This document shows, one piece after another, positions 27,547 through 36,442 of a DNA stretch of 64,000 nucleotides. Origin of the DNA: Lacticaseibacillus baoqingensis. Lineage in GTDB: Bacteria; Bacillota; Bacilli; Lactobacillales; Lactobacillaceae. The stretch spans positions 1 through 64,000 of the forward strand of contig NZ_RHOI01000008.1 in the NCBI RefSeq assembly GCF_003946165.1, in the 5' to 3' direction. Positions within the stretch are counted from its first letter, which is position 1, and each line of letters begins with the position of its first letter. Under the pieces are notes generated by a model, which saw only the letters and a list, made by a program, of their open reading frames with translations, was not told the DNA's origin and searched no databases. The position numbers were made by a program, and so were the translations under genes.

Positions 27547-28286
27547 TCTGCTTCCCTCCAATCTTGGTGAATGATCAACGCAGTAATATTATCCGGCCCA
27601 CCAGCCGCGTTGGCTTCGGCGATCAAGGTCTCGGCTTTCGTGCCGATTGGCGTATGGTCGGCTAAGATCGCTGCGATCTGGGCATCTGAAACTTGGTTGG
27701 TGAGTCCATCAGAACATAACAACAGATAATCATCATATTCCATATCGTAGATCGTCACATCAGCATCGACATCATCTGACACCCCAAGACTGCGCGTGAT
27801 CACATTGCGCTGAGGAAAGCGTTTCGCCTCTTCCGGCGTCAATTCGCCAGTCTTGACCAGTTCATTGACCAAGCTATGGTCTTCGGTGATCTGCACCAAG
27901 TGGCCATTACGATATAAATAGCCTCTTGAGTCGCCAATATTCGCGACGACAAACCGCGTCCCAGAAATGATCACCGCGACTAAGGTTGTCCCCATACCGG
28001 TGAGGTCCGTATACTTTTGCGCCTTTTCTAAGATCAAGCTGTTTTCTTTTTGGAGCTCAAAAACTAACCAGCGCACGATTGCTTCGATATCCACTGAGGC
28101 TGTTTTTTCAAACGCATAGCCAATATGCGAAACGGCCATTTCACTGGCCACATCGCCGCCTTGATGGCCCCCCATCCCATCTGCGACGATGGCCAAAGTT
28201 GCGGCAGCTTGATTGGCAAACACCCCAACATAGTCTTGATTATTTGGCCGTTTGCGGCCGATATCGGTTCGATAAGCGTATTCCAT
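27543..28286 (-). CDS. prpC: PP2C-type protein phosphatase
   Basis: The partner phosphatase of PrkC. The 247-residue PPM/PP2C enzyme has the metal-binding motifs RPNNQDYVGV (about 14), VADGMGGHQGGDVAS (about 36-50), NIGDSRGYLY, SDGLTN and GPDNITAL. GGAGT precedes the ATG. It is coupled to prkC by a four-base overlap. Confidence 0.97.
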   Translation of the reverse strand: MEYAYRTDIGRKRPNNQDYVGVFANQAAATLAIVADGMGGHQGGDVASEMAVSHIGYAFEKTASVDIEAIVRWLVFELQKENSLILEKAQKYTDLTGMGTTLVAVIISGTRFVVANIGDSRGYLYRNGHLVQITEDHSLVNELVKTGELTPEEAKRFPQRNVITRSLGVSDDVDADVTIYDMEYDDYLLLCSDGLTNQVSDAQIAAILADHTPIGTKAETLIAEANAAGGPDNITALIIHQDWREAD

Positions 28287-28315
28287 ACTGACTCCTTTTA
28301 AACTACCCGACCACG

Positions 28316-29656
28316 TTAGGCGCGGCGTTGTAGTGCCGCAATGAAAAACCCATCCGTCCCATAATCATCTGGATAAAGCTGCAATGCCAATTCCCCATGT
28401 GCTTTTGCCAAAGGTTGGGCAGTCGGGGTCTTGATTTGAATGAATTCTGGATGTGCGGCTAAAAATGCGTCAATGACCGCTTGATTTTCCTCACGTACGA
28501 TCGTACACGTGCTGTATGTCAATCGCCCGTTGATTTTCACTAAACCAGCCACTGAATTCAAAATCGCCAATTGGATCTGTGGCAAGTTGGTGAGATCTGC
28601 TGGCTGTTTTTCGTATTTGATCTCTGGTTTGCGCCGCATCAACCCTAACCCAGAACAAGGCGCATCCACTAAGACCCGGTCAAAACTTTGCGGTGCAAAT
28701 TGGTCCGCTGCGTCGCGAGCATCCATCGCATAAGCATCGACTCGATCAGCCAAATCTAAACGGGCAGCATTTTCCGCGATCAACTTCACCTTATGCGGAT
28801 GCAGATCCAATGCCGTCACTTTGCCACCCACTTGAGGATCAAGCATCTGGGCGATATGCGTCGTTTTCCCGCCAGGAGCGGCACACGCATCAAGCACTTG
28901 CATCTCTGGGGTCAATTCCATACTTGGGGCCACTAGCATTGAGCTTTCATCTTGCAGCGTATATAACCCGGCAGCAAATTGGGCTGTACCCGCCAAATGA
29001 CCGCCAGGCGCGACTAACCCGTCTGCGGCGATCGCACTTGGTGTCATTTCCGCAAACTGCGCTTGCAGCTGAGTCAGCAGTGCCGCAGCGGTTATTTTGG
29101 TCGTATTCACCCGCAGCGAGGCACTGGCAGGCTGGTTGATCACCGCTAGAATACTGGCTGCTTTGGCTTCGCCTAATTGCGTCACTAATTTTTCGACCAG
29201 CCACACAGGCGTACTGCTGGCAATACTCAAGCGCTCTAAAGGATCGGCCAGCGTCTCAACGCTGGGTAACCCAACGCGCTGGATCTGCCGCAAGATCGCC
29301 GTGACGAACTTGGCGATGCCAGCATGGCCTTTTTGTTTAGCGATTTCCGTTGTTTCGTAAAAAATCGCACGCGTCGGCACTTTGTCCAAATAAACCATTT
29401 GGTAAACCGCCGTTTGCAACAATATCCGTACCCAAGGATCAAGCTGGCGTTTGCCGACAAATGGTGCCAAGTCGTAATCCAGCGTCAAACGGCGCTGAAT
29501 GACGCCATAAACGATCGTCGTCAAAAGATGCGCATCGCGTACAGACAGGTCCGCTTTGCGCAGCGTCGCATCCAAAGTGAGATTGGAATAGCTGCCTTGC
29601 CGGGCCACTTTTTCTAAAATCGTGACTGCTAAAGCGCGTGGGTTACTTTTCGCCAA
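28316..29656 (-). CDS. rsmB: 16S rRNA (cytosine967-C5)-methyltransferase
   Basis: RsmB methylates C967 of 16S rRNA. The 446-residue protein has an N-terminal NusB-like RNA-binding domain (residues 1-130, DAHLLTTIVYGV) and a C-terminal SAM-dependent methyltransferase with DACAAPGGKTTHIA, the catalytic DAPCSGLGLMRRKPE and YSTCTI. Both catalytic cysteines are present. The start overlaps the end of fmt by 14 bp. Confidence 0.96.
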   Translation of the reverse strand: MAKSNPRALAVTILEKVARQGSYSNLTLDATLRKADLSVRDAHLLTTIVYGVIQRRLTLDYDLAPFVGKRQLDPWVRILLQTAVYQMVYLDKVPTRAIFYETTEIAKQKGHAGIAKFVTAILRQIQRVGLPSVETLADPLERLSIASSTPVWLVEKLVTQLGEAKAASILAVINQPASASLRVNTTKITAAALLTQLQAQFAEMTPSAIAADGLVAPGGHLAGTAQFAAGLYTLQDESSMLVAPSMELTPEMQVLDACAAPGGKTTHIAQMLDPQVGGKVTALDLHPHKVKLIAENAARLDLADRVDAYAMDARDAADQFAPQSFDRVLVDAPCSGLGLMRRKPEIKYEKQPADLTNLPQIQLAILNSVAGLVKINGRLTYSTCTIVREENQAVIDAFLAAHPEFIQIKTPTAQPLAKAHGELALQLYPDDYGTDGFFIAALQRRA

Positions 29657-30590
29657 TGATCAAATCTCCTTCTTGAATTGCCTGTCCTGCCCCGTTCAAA
29701 TAGGCAGCAATGGTTTGTTTTGCCTTGCCAGCCGGCTGTAATTCATCGATGGCAAACACCGTTTGGGCCCCAGCAGCAACTAACAGCTGCTTTTTATGCC
29801 GTGCGACCACCGTTCCTGGCGCCGCCGTCGTCGTCAGCGTTTGCGGCGTGATCGCCCACAATTTGGTCCGAATACCATTCAACCAGACATACCCGCCAAT
29901 CGCTGGGCGCAAGCCGCGCACCCACTGATCAAGCTGCTTTGCCGGCAACTTGATATCCAAATGCTCTTGCGCTTTGGTCAAAGTCGGCGAAAAAGTCACT
30001 TGATCCGGGTCTTGAGGGATCTTTTTCGCCGTTTTAGCAATGATCGCCGGTAAGGTGGCTAAAAGCAAATCGCGCCCGACTAAACTGAGTTTGGCAAACA
30101 CGGTCCCAGTGTCGTCTTCACGAGTCAGCGGAATGGCTTTTTGCGCATACATATCCCCAGCATCCATTGCTTTGACCATTTCCATGATCGTCACACCGGT
30201 TTCTTGATCGCCATTGATCACACTGTATTGGATCGGCGCGCCGCCGCGATATTTTGGCAATAATGACCCATGCACATTCAACGCCGCAATTTTGGCCGCG
30301 TTCAAGAACTTAGTCGGCAAAAATTGCCCGTATGCCGCTGTGATCAGCAGATCTGGCGCTAAGGCGATCGCTTCTTCAAGCTCCGGGCTCCCAGATAACT
30401 TTTCTGGTTGCAACACCGGCAAGCCTAGTTGGACTGCGGCTTGTTTGACTGGGCTTTGCTGCAGCAGTTGTTTGCGACCCACCAGTCGATCCGGTTGAGT
30501 GATCACCAACTGGACATCATAGCGGTCGTTTAACGCGCTTAAGATCGGGACCGCAAATTCCGGGGTCCCTAGAAAAATCACACTTGTCAT
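29643..30590 (-). CDS. fmt: Methionyl-tRNA formyltransferase
   Basis: Fmt formylates initiator Met-tRNA using 10-formyl-THF. The 315-residue protein has FLGTPEFAVPIL at the start, the active-site stretch NVHGSLLPKYRGGAPIQ (about 107-123, with Asn, His) and the ensuing GDQETGVTIMEM with catalytic Asp, then a C-terminal tRNA-binding domain. It lies between priA and rsmB. folD, which makes its cofactor, is also in the window. Confidence 0.97.
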   Translation of the reverse strand: MTSVIFLGTPEFAVPILSALNDRYDVQLVITQPDRLVGRKQLLQQSPVKQAAVQLGLPVLQPEKLSGSPELEEAIALAPDLLITAAYGQFLPTKFLNAAKIAALNVHGSLLPKYRGGAPIQYSVINGDQETGVTIMEMVKAMDAGDMYAQKAIPLTREDDTGTVFAKLSLVGRDLLLATLPAIIAKTAKKIPQDPDQVTFSPTLTKAQEHLDIKLPAKQLDQWVRGLRPAIGGYVWLNGIRTKLWAITPQTLTTTAAPGTVVARHKKQLLVAAGAQTVFAIDELQPAGKAKQTIAAYLNGAGQAIQEGDLIIGEK

Positions 30591-30601
30591 AATTGCCTCC
30601 G

Positions 30602-33013
30602 TTAAATAAAGTCTTGCGGTTCAGGGTCGATCGCCACTTGGAATCCGTTTTTGACACTGGATTGGGTTTCATCAAGGATCTGGGTGAGGACGGCACCTAA
30701 GTTGGGTTCATGCTTGTACTTGATCACCATTTGGTAAAAATATCGATTTTTCAATCGGGCAATCGCCCCAGGTGTTGGTCCCAACACCCGCGCATCCGGT
30801 GATAAAGCCGCAGTCACCTGTTGGGCCAGTGAATAAATCGCTTTGGCCGCTTTGGTTTCTGTTTGGTGGCTGACGGTCAGCTTCAAGGTGTAATAATACG
30901 GTGGATAATCACCGCGATGGCGAATGGCCATTTCGGCATAGAAAAAGCCTTCATAATCATGCGCTTGCGCGAAGCGGATCGCATAATGCTCCGGGTTAAA
31001 AGTCTGAATTAAGACCTCCCCAGGCTTATCGGCGCGACCGGCGCGACCCGCGACTTGTGTCAGCAGCTGAAAAGTCCGCTCGCTGGCGCGAAAATCGGGC
31101 AACCCTAAGCCGGTGTCGGCATTGATCACGCCCACTAAAGTCACATCAGGAAAATCCAAACCTTTAGCGATCATCTGAGTCCCTAGTAAAATATCCGCTT
31201 GATGTGCCCCAAAGGCTTTCAGCAGCTTGGCGTGACCGCCTTTGCGCCGCGTGGTGTCAACATCCATGCGTAACACCCGGGCTTGTGGCAGCAACTGGTT
31301 CAACGACGCTTCCACTTTTTGCGTGCCGGTACCATAATAGCGGATCTTTTTAGAGCCGCAGCTGGGACAAGTTTGCGGGATCGCTTCTTCGTGACCACAG
31401 TAATGGCAGCGCAGCGAATGGGTGTCCATGTGCAAGGTCAAGGAAATATCACAATTGGGACACATCACCTTATACCCGCACTCACGACACATGACAAATG
31501 CAGAGTATCCACGCCGATTCAATAACAAGACACTTTGTTCATGCCGGCTGACGCGCTTTGCTAACGCCGCCAGCAAAGGCGCAGAAAAGTCGTCTCGCCC
31601 CCCTTGTTGATAGGCTTGGCGCATATCGATCAAGTGTACCTGAGGCAGCGGCTGTTGATTGATGCGATGCGGCAGCCGTAATAGCGTGTATACTCCTTTT
31701 TCCGCGCGTGCCCGCGACTCTAAAGATGGCGTCGCTGACCCTAACACGACAGGGGCATGGGCACTTTGCGCACGATGCAACACCACATCACGGGCATGAT
31801 AACGCGGCGCATCGGCTTGTTTATAACTGCTTTCATGTTCTTCATCAATAATGCAAATCCCGATATTGCGCAAAGGGGCAAAAGCGGCAGAGCGCGCCCC
31901 GACCACCACTTGGGCTTCACCGCGCTGGATCCGCCGCCATTCATCAAATTTTTCTCCTTCTGATAAGCCTGAATGCATCACCGCAACTGCCGCCCCAAAG
32001 CGGCCACGTACGCGTTGTACCATTTGGGGTGTCAAGGCGATTTCTGGCACAAGCATCAACGCCGTGCGCCCTTTTGCCAATGCTTGGGCAATGATCTGCA
32101 AATACACTTCAGTTTTTCCAGAACCTGTCACCCCTTCTAACAAAAAGGTCTTAGCTTGTTCAGCTGCCACCGCTGCGCCTACTGTTGCCACCACCGGCGC
32201 TTGTTCTGGCGTCAAAGGCAAGGCTGTCGTCAACGCTTGGTTGGCCAATTGTGGATATGGATCGCGATAGACTTCGCGGGCTTCTAAACGCAACCAACCA
32301 GCTTTAGCCGCTTGCGTCAGCTGCGTACGCGGGATGGTTTGTGTCACTTGTTTGACCGCTGGCGTTTCTGCACGCGTCACCCAAGTCATCAACGCATTGA
32401 GCAAATGGGCCTTTTGCTTCGCATTTTTGCGCAATTCAGTCAGTAACTGATCGTAATCTGCAATGTCTAAAAGCGGCACGACATGGTCTTCAGTTTTCAC
32501 CCGGGCACGATCATGGGCGCGGTATTCAACCGTCAATTCACCTTGTTGGACCGCCTTCATCACGGGTGCTAAAGCCTGAGGGGTCAATTCTGCCAGCGCT
32601 AATTCGGCTTGTGCGCCTAACAGTTTCAGCGTCTGCGGGGAAGCCGTTGCACTAGCATGCACCCACTTGTCCGTATCAACTTTCAAACGCGCCGGCAACA
32701 TCGTTTGAATACACGTGATCCAAAAAGCATAAGTCGTTTGCGCCAACCATTGTGACAATGCCAACAGTTCCGGGTTTAACACGGGCGCATAATCCAAGGT
32801 TGTCAAGATAGGCTTAAGCGTCCCAGCATAATCAGCATGCTGCGAAATAGCCACCACCATCCCGCTAACTTTGCGTGCGCCTTTGCCAAATTGCACCCAC
32901 ACCCGCATCCCCGGTTGAATCGTGTCACTTAACACCGCTGGGATCAAATAATCAAATGGTCGATCCGTTTGCATCGTCGGCACATCCACGATCACTTTTG
33001 CAATTTTTGGCAC
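30602..33013 (-). CDS. priA: Primosomal protein N' (PriA helicase)
   Basis: PriA reloads the replisome at repaired forks. The 803-residue protein has an N-terminal DNA-binding region, Walker A GVTGSGKTEVYL (about 291-302), the DEEH box (IIDEEHESSYK), a zinc-binding insertion with eight cysteines (CRECGYK, CPNC, CHYCG, CPSCG; about 517-560) and helicase motif VI (QVAGRAGRA). The length matches the family. It follows coaBC by four bases. Confidence 0.97.
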   Translation of the reverse strand: MPKIAKVIVDVPTMQTDRPFDYLIPAVLSDTIQPGMRVWVQFGKGARKVSGMVVAISQHADYAGTLKPILTTLDYAPVLNPELLALSQWLAQTTYAFWITCIQTMLPARLKVDTDKWVHASATASPQTLKLLGAQAELALAELTPQALAPVMKAVQQGELTVEYRAHDRARVKTEDHVVPLLDIADYDQLLTELRKNAKQKAHLLNALMTWVTRAETPAVKQVTQTIPRTQLTQAAKAGWLRLEAREVYRDPYPQLANQALTTALPLTPEQAPVVATVGAAVAAEQAKTFLLEGVTGSGKTEVYLQIIAQALAKGRTALMLVPEIALTPQMVQRVRGRFGAAVAVMHSGLSEGEKFDEWRRIQRGEAQVVVGARSAAFAPLRNIGICIIDEEHESSYKQADAPRYHARDVVLHRAQSAHAPVVLGSATPSLESRARAEKGVYTLLRLPHRINQQPLPQVHLIDMRQAYQQGGRDDFSAPLLAALAKRVSRHEQSVLLLNRRGYSAFVMCRECGYKVMCPNCDISLTLHMDTHSLRCHYCGHEEAIPQTCPSCGSKKIRYYGTGTQKVEASLNQLLPQARVLRMDVDTTRRKGGHAKLLKAFGAHQADILLGTQMIAKGLDFPDVTLVGVINADTGLGLPDFRASERTFQLLTQVAGRAGRADKPGEVLIQTFNPEHYAIRFAQAHDYEGFFYAEMAIRHRGDYPPYYYTLKLTVSHQTETKAAKAIYSLAQQVTAALSPDARVLGPTPGAIARLKNRYFYQMVIKYKHEPNLGAVLTQILDETQSSVKNGFQVAIDPEPQDFI

Positions 33014-33017
33014 CGCA

Positions 33018-34205
33018 TCACCCCATCATTGTCGCTAACATTTGTAAGATTTTCGCCGCGATCACCGTCTTAGGCGCTTCCGCAATCGCTTCAGGCGCTT
33101 GATTTGGCCGCATTAACCAAACCGCGTTGGTTTCTTGATCAAAGCCAATCCCTTGGCCAACGCGATTGGCGATCAACAGATCTGCATGTTTGGTTTGCAG
33201 TTTTTTAGCCGCATTGACCAAGACATCATCAGTTTCAGCGGCAAAACCCACGACTAATTGCGTCGTCTTTTGCCTCCCCAACCCAGCTAAGATATCTGGA
33301 TTTTGCTCTAATTCCAAGGTCAACCCGGCAGTGGCATTGGGCTTTTTCAGCTTATGATCACTGACGGTTTTAGGCCGATAATCGCTGACCGCTGCAGCCA
33401 TGATCACCGCATCGCAATCAGCAAACTGGTGGTCGACCGCCGCTTGCATTTCGACCGCGCTTTGCACCTGTTGGACTTGAATATTCGGCAGTACCGGACG
33501 CTTGGCGGTAGTCACCAAAGTCACGGCGGCACCAGCAGCAGCGGCAATATTCGCTAAAGCCGTGCCCATTTTGCCTGAGGAATCATTTGAAATGTAACGC
33601 ACTGGATCTAGTCGTTCTCGCGTCCCACCAGCTGTGATCACTAAATGCTTGCCTTGCAAAAACGGTTTCGGCTGATAACTATCGATAAACACTTCGATCA
33701 CATCGACTTCAGGCATCCGCCCAACCGCTTGATAGCCTTCAGCCAAAAACCCAACTGCTGGCGGCAATACGGCGACGCCTTGTGCGGTCAAATGGGCCAC
33801 ATTGGCTTGCGTTTGAGCATTCAGCCACATCTGATCATTCATCGCCGGCACCAATAGTTTTGGCCCATTGAACGCTAATAATGTCGTGGTCACGGCATTG
33901 TCTGCGATCCCAGCAGCAAGTTTAGCGATCGTATTGGCGGTCGCCGGTACGACGACTGCCATATCCATCCAGTGAGCCAATGCGACATGCGCAACATGTT
34001 CCGGCTGGGCAAACTCGTTGTGCTCAGTCAACACTGCATGTTTGCTCACAGTCGCTAATGTCCCTTCAGTCACGAATGCTTGCGCAGCCGGAGTCATGGC
34101 CACACGCACCGCATGACCAGCGCGCACCAGCGCCCGCACTAATAGCGGCACTTTATAAGCAGCGATCCCGCCGGTAACAAAGATCCCGATGTTTTGTGAC
34201 GTCAT
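33018..34205 (-). CDS. coaBC: Bifunctional CoaBC (phosphopantothenoylcysteine synthase/decarboxylase)
   Basis: CoaBC makes 4'-phosphopantetheine from phosphopantothenate and cysteine with CTP, in coenzyme A synthesis. The 395-residue protein has the FMN-binding decarboxylase half (GGIAAYK, PATANTIAKLA, PAMNDQMW) and the synthetase half (ITAGGTRERLDPVRYISNDSSG, then AAAVSDYRP). The decarboxylase active-site loop usually reads ACG-x-G-x-GRM; here it is LAEGYQAVGRM, with Glu in the usual Cys place. I chose the ATG at 34205 by GGGAG upstream. It leads the long operon to thiN. Confidence 0.94.
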   Translation of the reverse strand: MTSQNIGIFVTGGIAAYKVPLLVRALVRAGHAVRVAMTPAAQAFVTEGTLATVSKHAVLTEHNEFAQPEHVAHVALAHWMDMAVVVPATANTIAKLAAGIADNAVTTTLLAFNGPKLLVPAMNDQMWLNAQTQANVAHLTAQGVAVLPPAVGFLAEGYQAVGRMPEVDVIEVFIDSYQPKPFLQGKHLVITAGGTRERLDPVRYISNDSSGKMGTALANIAAAAGAAVTLVTTAKRPVLPNIQVQQVQSAVEMQAAVDHQFADCDAVIMAAAVSDYRPKTVSDHKLKKPNATAGLTLELEQNPDILAGLGRQKTTQLVVGFAAETDDVLVNAAKKLQTKHADLLIANRVGQGIGFDQETNAVWLMRPNQAPEAIAEAPKTVIAAKILQMLATMMG

Positions 34206-34273
34206 TGTCCACACTCCCTTTGATTCCTCATTATACCAAAGAAGCATCTTGACTTCAGAGCAAACTCGCCATC

Positions 34274-34312
34274 AAAAAAGACCATGCGCGAGGATTCTCC
34301 TCGCGCATGGTC
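34274..34312 (-). terminator. rpoZ terminator
   Basis: GACCATGCGCGAGGA (34280-34294) pairs with TCCTCGCGCATGGTC (34298-34312), a perfect 15-bp stem followed on the minus strand by six T residues. It separates gmk-rpoZ from coaBC. Confidence 0.9.
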
Positions 34313-34324
34313 GCTTACTCAAGC

Positions 34325-34564
34325 TTATTCGTGATCGAGCTTTTCAGCATCGCGTTCCTTCAGCTTGGAAGCTGGATCGATGATCACATCACCGGCTGCC
34401 ACTTCTTCAAGCGCTTGACCAACTGTCTTGTATGACTTATAACTGGACAGTGTTTTGATCCCATTGCCTTCAAGCTCATGTGCCCGCTTAGCGGCAAGCA
34501 CAGCCAATGAGTAACGGGAAGGCACTTTGTCTAATAACTTATCGATAGATGGATAAATAATCAT
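34325..34564 (-). CDS. rpoZ: RNA polymerase omega subunit
   Basis: Omega supports assembly of the beta' subunit. The 79-residue protein has [20 protein letters not shown] and the family motif AAKRAHEL (about 28-35), ending in a charged tail. AAAGGAG precedes the ATG at 34564; the frame is open further upstream into gmk but has no ribosome binding site there. It is paired with gmk as in most Firmicutes. Confidence 0.94.
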   Translation of the reverse strand: MIIYPSIDKLLDKVPSRYSLAVLAAKRAHELEGNGIKTLSSYKSYKTVGQALEEVAAGDVIIDPASKLKERDAEKLDHE

Positions 34565-34577
34565 GAATAACGCTCCT

Positions 34578-35213
34578 TTATTTGCTCGATGAGACGCCAT
34601 CAGCGTGTTTCAACATGGTCTTGTACCGGTCGATCACGCGCGGTACGCGCAAGTGTTCACTTTCGATGATGCGTTCGATCCGCTTAACGGCTAGCTCTAC
34701 TTTATCATTGACGACAGCATAATCATAGTTGGCCATCATCGCGATCTCATCTGCCGCTTGTGTGATGCGCTTTTCGATCACGGCTTCAGAATCAGTTCCC
34801 CGACCAGTCAAGCGATGCTTTAGTTCGCTTAGATCTGGCGGCGTCAAAAAGATGAAAACACCGTCTGGACACTTTTCGCGCACTTGCATCGCACCTTTGA
34901 CTTCGATTTCCAAAAGCACGTCACGGCCAGCATCCAGCGTCTGGTTCACATACTTTAACGGTGTGCCATAATAATTCCCGACATATTGCGCATACTCCAG
35001 CATTCCGCCATTGGCGATTTCAGCCTCGAATTCCGCCTTGGTGCGGAAATAATAATCAACGCCGTCAACCTCGCCAGGCCGCATCTTGCGAGTGGTCATC
35101 GAGATCGAATACTGAAAGTCTCGAAAATCATCTGCGAGCATGGCTTGCCGAACCGTTCCTTTACCGACCCCGCTTGGACCGGATAAAACGATTAGCATTC
35201 CCCGTTCTTGCAT
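34578..35213 (-). CDS. gmk: Guanylate kinase
   Basis: Gmk phosphorylates GMP to GDP. The 211-residue protein has the P-loop [12 protein letters not shown] (about 10-21), the GMP-binding [19 protein letters not shown] (about 38-56) and [10 protein letters not shown]. The start at 35213 has AGAGGT upstream; a second in-frame ATG five codons on is less well placed. It follows the patatin gene by 27 bp and precedes rpoZ. Confidence 0.96.
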   Translation of the reverse strand: MQERGMLIVLSGPSGVGKGTVRQAMLADDFRDFQYSISMTTRKMRPGEVDGVDYYFRTKAEFEAEIANGGMLEYAQYVGNYYGTPLKYVNQTLDAGRDVLLEIEVKGAMQVREKCPDGVFIFLTPPDLSELKHRLTGRGTDSEAVIEKRITQAADEIAMMANYDYAVVNDKVELAVKRIERIIESEHLRVPRVIDRYKTMLKHADGVSSSK

Positions 35214-35240
35214 GCTTTAACCTCTTTCATCCTTATAGTG

Positions 35241-35939
35241 TTATTTTCCATTTTGCACTCTTTTTGACGAAATTTCAACCAGTCGCCGAAATTCTGTCGA
35301 CGCGATCCATTCAGCCCCAGCTTGGCGGCCAGCCATGAGGGCTTTTTGCCGCGCCTTTTTTGACCAATCAAACATTTTGCCTAACCCAGCCGGCGGCAGG
35401 ATATTAGGCACGGTTTCGGCTTGCGGCGTGGGTCCTAACCCACCAGCACCGATGGCAATGATCGCTGTCGCCCCCAACGCTTGGGCGATCGTCACTGGCA
35501 GATCATTACGGACCCCGCCATCGATATACCAGTGACCTGCGACCTTCACTGGGGCAAACCAGCCGGGTAAGGCACAACTGGCAGCCAACCAGTTTGCGGC
35601 ATGTGCAGCTGACAACGTGACGACATGACTGCCTGGTCGACCCAGCGGTGTGCACACCGCTAAAGCCGGCCAGTTTGCTCGCCGCGGCAGCTGCGCCAAC
35701 CGCGCCAGCACAGGGGCAAACGTACCTTTTGCATAAGGCAAGAGCCGGTTAGGGGCTGCTGTGAGCCACCATTGGCACAAAGCACTGGGCGCCAAGCGCG
35801 TCGTCGCCCAAGCGTTAACGGCACCAATCGAACTGCCGATCACAAATTGCGGCTGGATCAGCGGTGCCAAAGCTGACCAAACTCCGGCTTGAAAGGCCCC
35901 GCGCGCGCCGCCGCCACCAAAAACGATCGCTAATACCAT
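35241..35939 (-). CDS. Patatin-like phospholipase
   Basis: A 232-residue serine hydrolase of the patatin family. It has the oxyanion-hole glycines (FGGGGARGAFQAGV, about 7-20), the nucleophile elbow GSSIG (about 35-39), and the catalytic aspartate motif DGGVRND (about 140-146). Patatins hydrolyse acyl esters of lipids; the true substrate is unknown. No signal peptide is seen, so it should be intracellular. It sits directly upstream of gmk, where other Firmicutes often have yicC/remA-type genes. Confidence 0.88.
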   Translation of the reverse strand: MVLAIVFGGGGARGAFQAGVWSALAPLIQPQFVIGSSIGAVNAWATTRLAPSALCQWWLTAAPNRLLPYAKGTFAPVLARLAQLPRRANWPALAVCTPLGRPGSHVVTLSAAHAANWLAASCALPGWFAPVKVAGHWYIDGGVRNDLPVTIAQALGATAIIAIGAGGLGPTPQAETVPNILPPAGLGKMFDWSKKARQKALMAGRQAGAEWIASTEFRRLVEISSKRVQNGK

Positions 35940-35979
35940 TGACTTTCACTTCCGATCACCCAAATTTTTTTAAAAAGGG

Positions 35980-36008
35980 TTGCGTTTTAGAACGCGTGTT
36001 CGTATAAT
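35980..36008 (+). promoter_or_regulatory. Promoter with SOS (LexA) box
   Basis: TTGCGT (35980-35985), 17-base spacer, perfect TATAAT (36003-36008). The spacer contains AGAACGCGTGTTCG (35989-36002), which matches the Gram-positive LexA/DinR consensus CGAACRNRYGTTYC at all but the two outermost bases. A repressor bound there would cover the -10 region. Confidence 0.75.
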
Positions 36009-36040
36009 GAAGCTACAAACAAGCGTTCGGAGGGATTCTC

Positions 36041-36340
36041 ATGGAATACAAAGCCCCAAAACTTCAATCCGTCAAAGACAACCTAATTGCTTCTTACCAG
36101 CAATTCTTCGGCTTAGAAACCCCGGCTTTGACCATGCCGGCAACTCAGATCAAACTTTTTACCCAACAGAGCTTGACCCGGCATTACCGCGTCGCGCTTT
36201 TTTTCCAGAATGAACCAGCTCCGACCGTCGGGACATTCATCCGCCAATTAGACCCGCAGCGCTTCTTACTCAAAGCATACCAAAGCAATGTGTACCGCGT
36301 CGTTGATTATGCACAGATCAGCTTCATCCAACGCGTATAA
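36041..36340 (+). CDS. Uncharacterised protein, probably SOS-regulated
   Basis: A 99-residue soluble protein I do not recognise. It starts MEYKAPKLQSVKDNLIASYQ, has no membrane helix, signal peptide or cysteine, and is rich in Gln, Phe and Arg (about residues 35-60, 75-99). CGGAGGG precedes the ATG. It is alone on the plus strand, convergent with recN, which is itself usually an SOS gene, and ends at a shared bidirectional terminator. A LexA-type operator lies inside its promoter, so induction by DNA damage is likely. The function is not predictable. Confidence 0.8.
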   Translation: MEYKAPKLQSVKDNLIASYQQFFGLETPALTMPATQIKLFTQQSLTRHYRVALFFQNEPAPTVGTFIRQLDPQRFLLKAYQSNVYRVVDYAQISFIQRV

Positions 36341-36384
36341 TCGCCCCTGACAATCGTGCGCGCATCCGCCAGCCAATTTTAAAC

Positions 36385-36431
36385 AAAAGCTATCAAGACA
36401 AGGACAAAAGTCCCGTCTTGATAGCTTTTTT
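36385..36431. terminator. Bidirectional terminator
   Basis: AAAAGCTATCAAGAC pairs with GTCTTGATAGCTTTT, with an inner pairing GGAC/GTCC. It ends both the plus-strand unknown gene and recN. Confidence 0.88.
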
Positions 36432-36442
36432 GCATGACTTGC

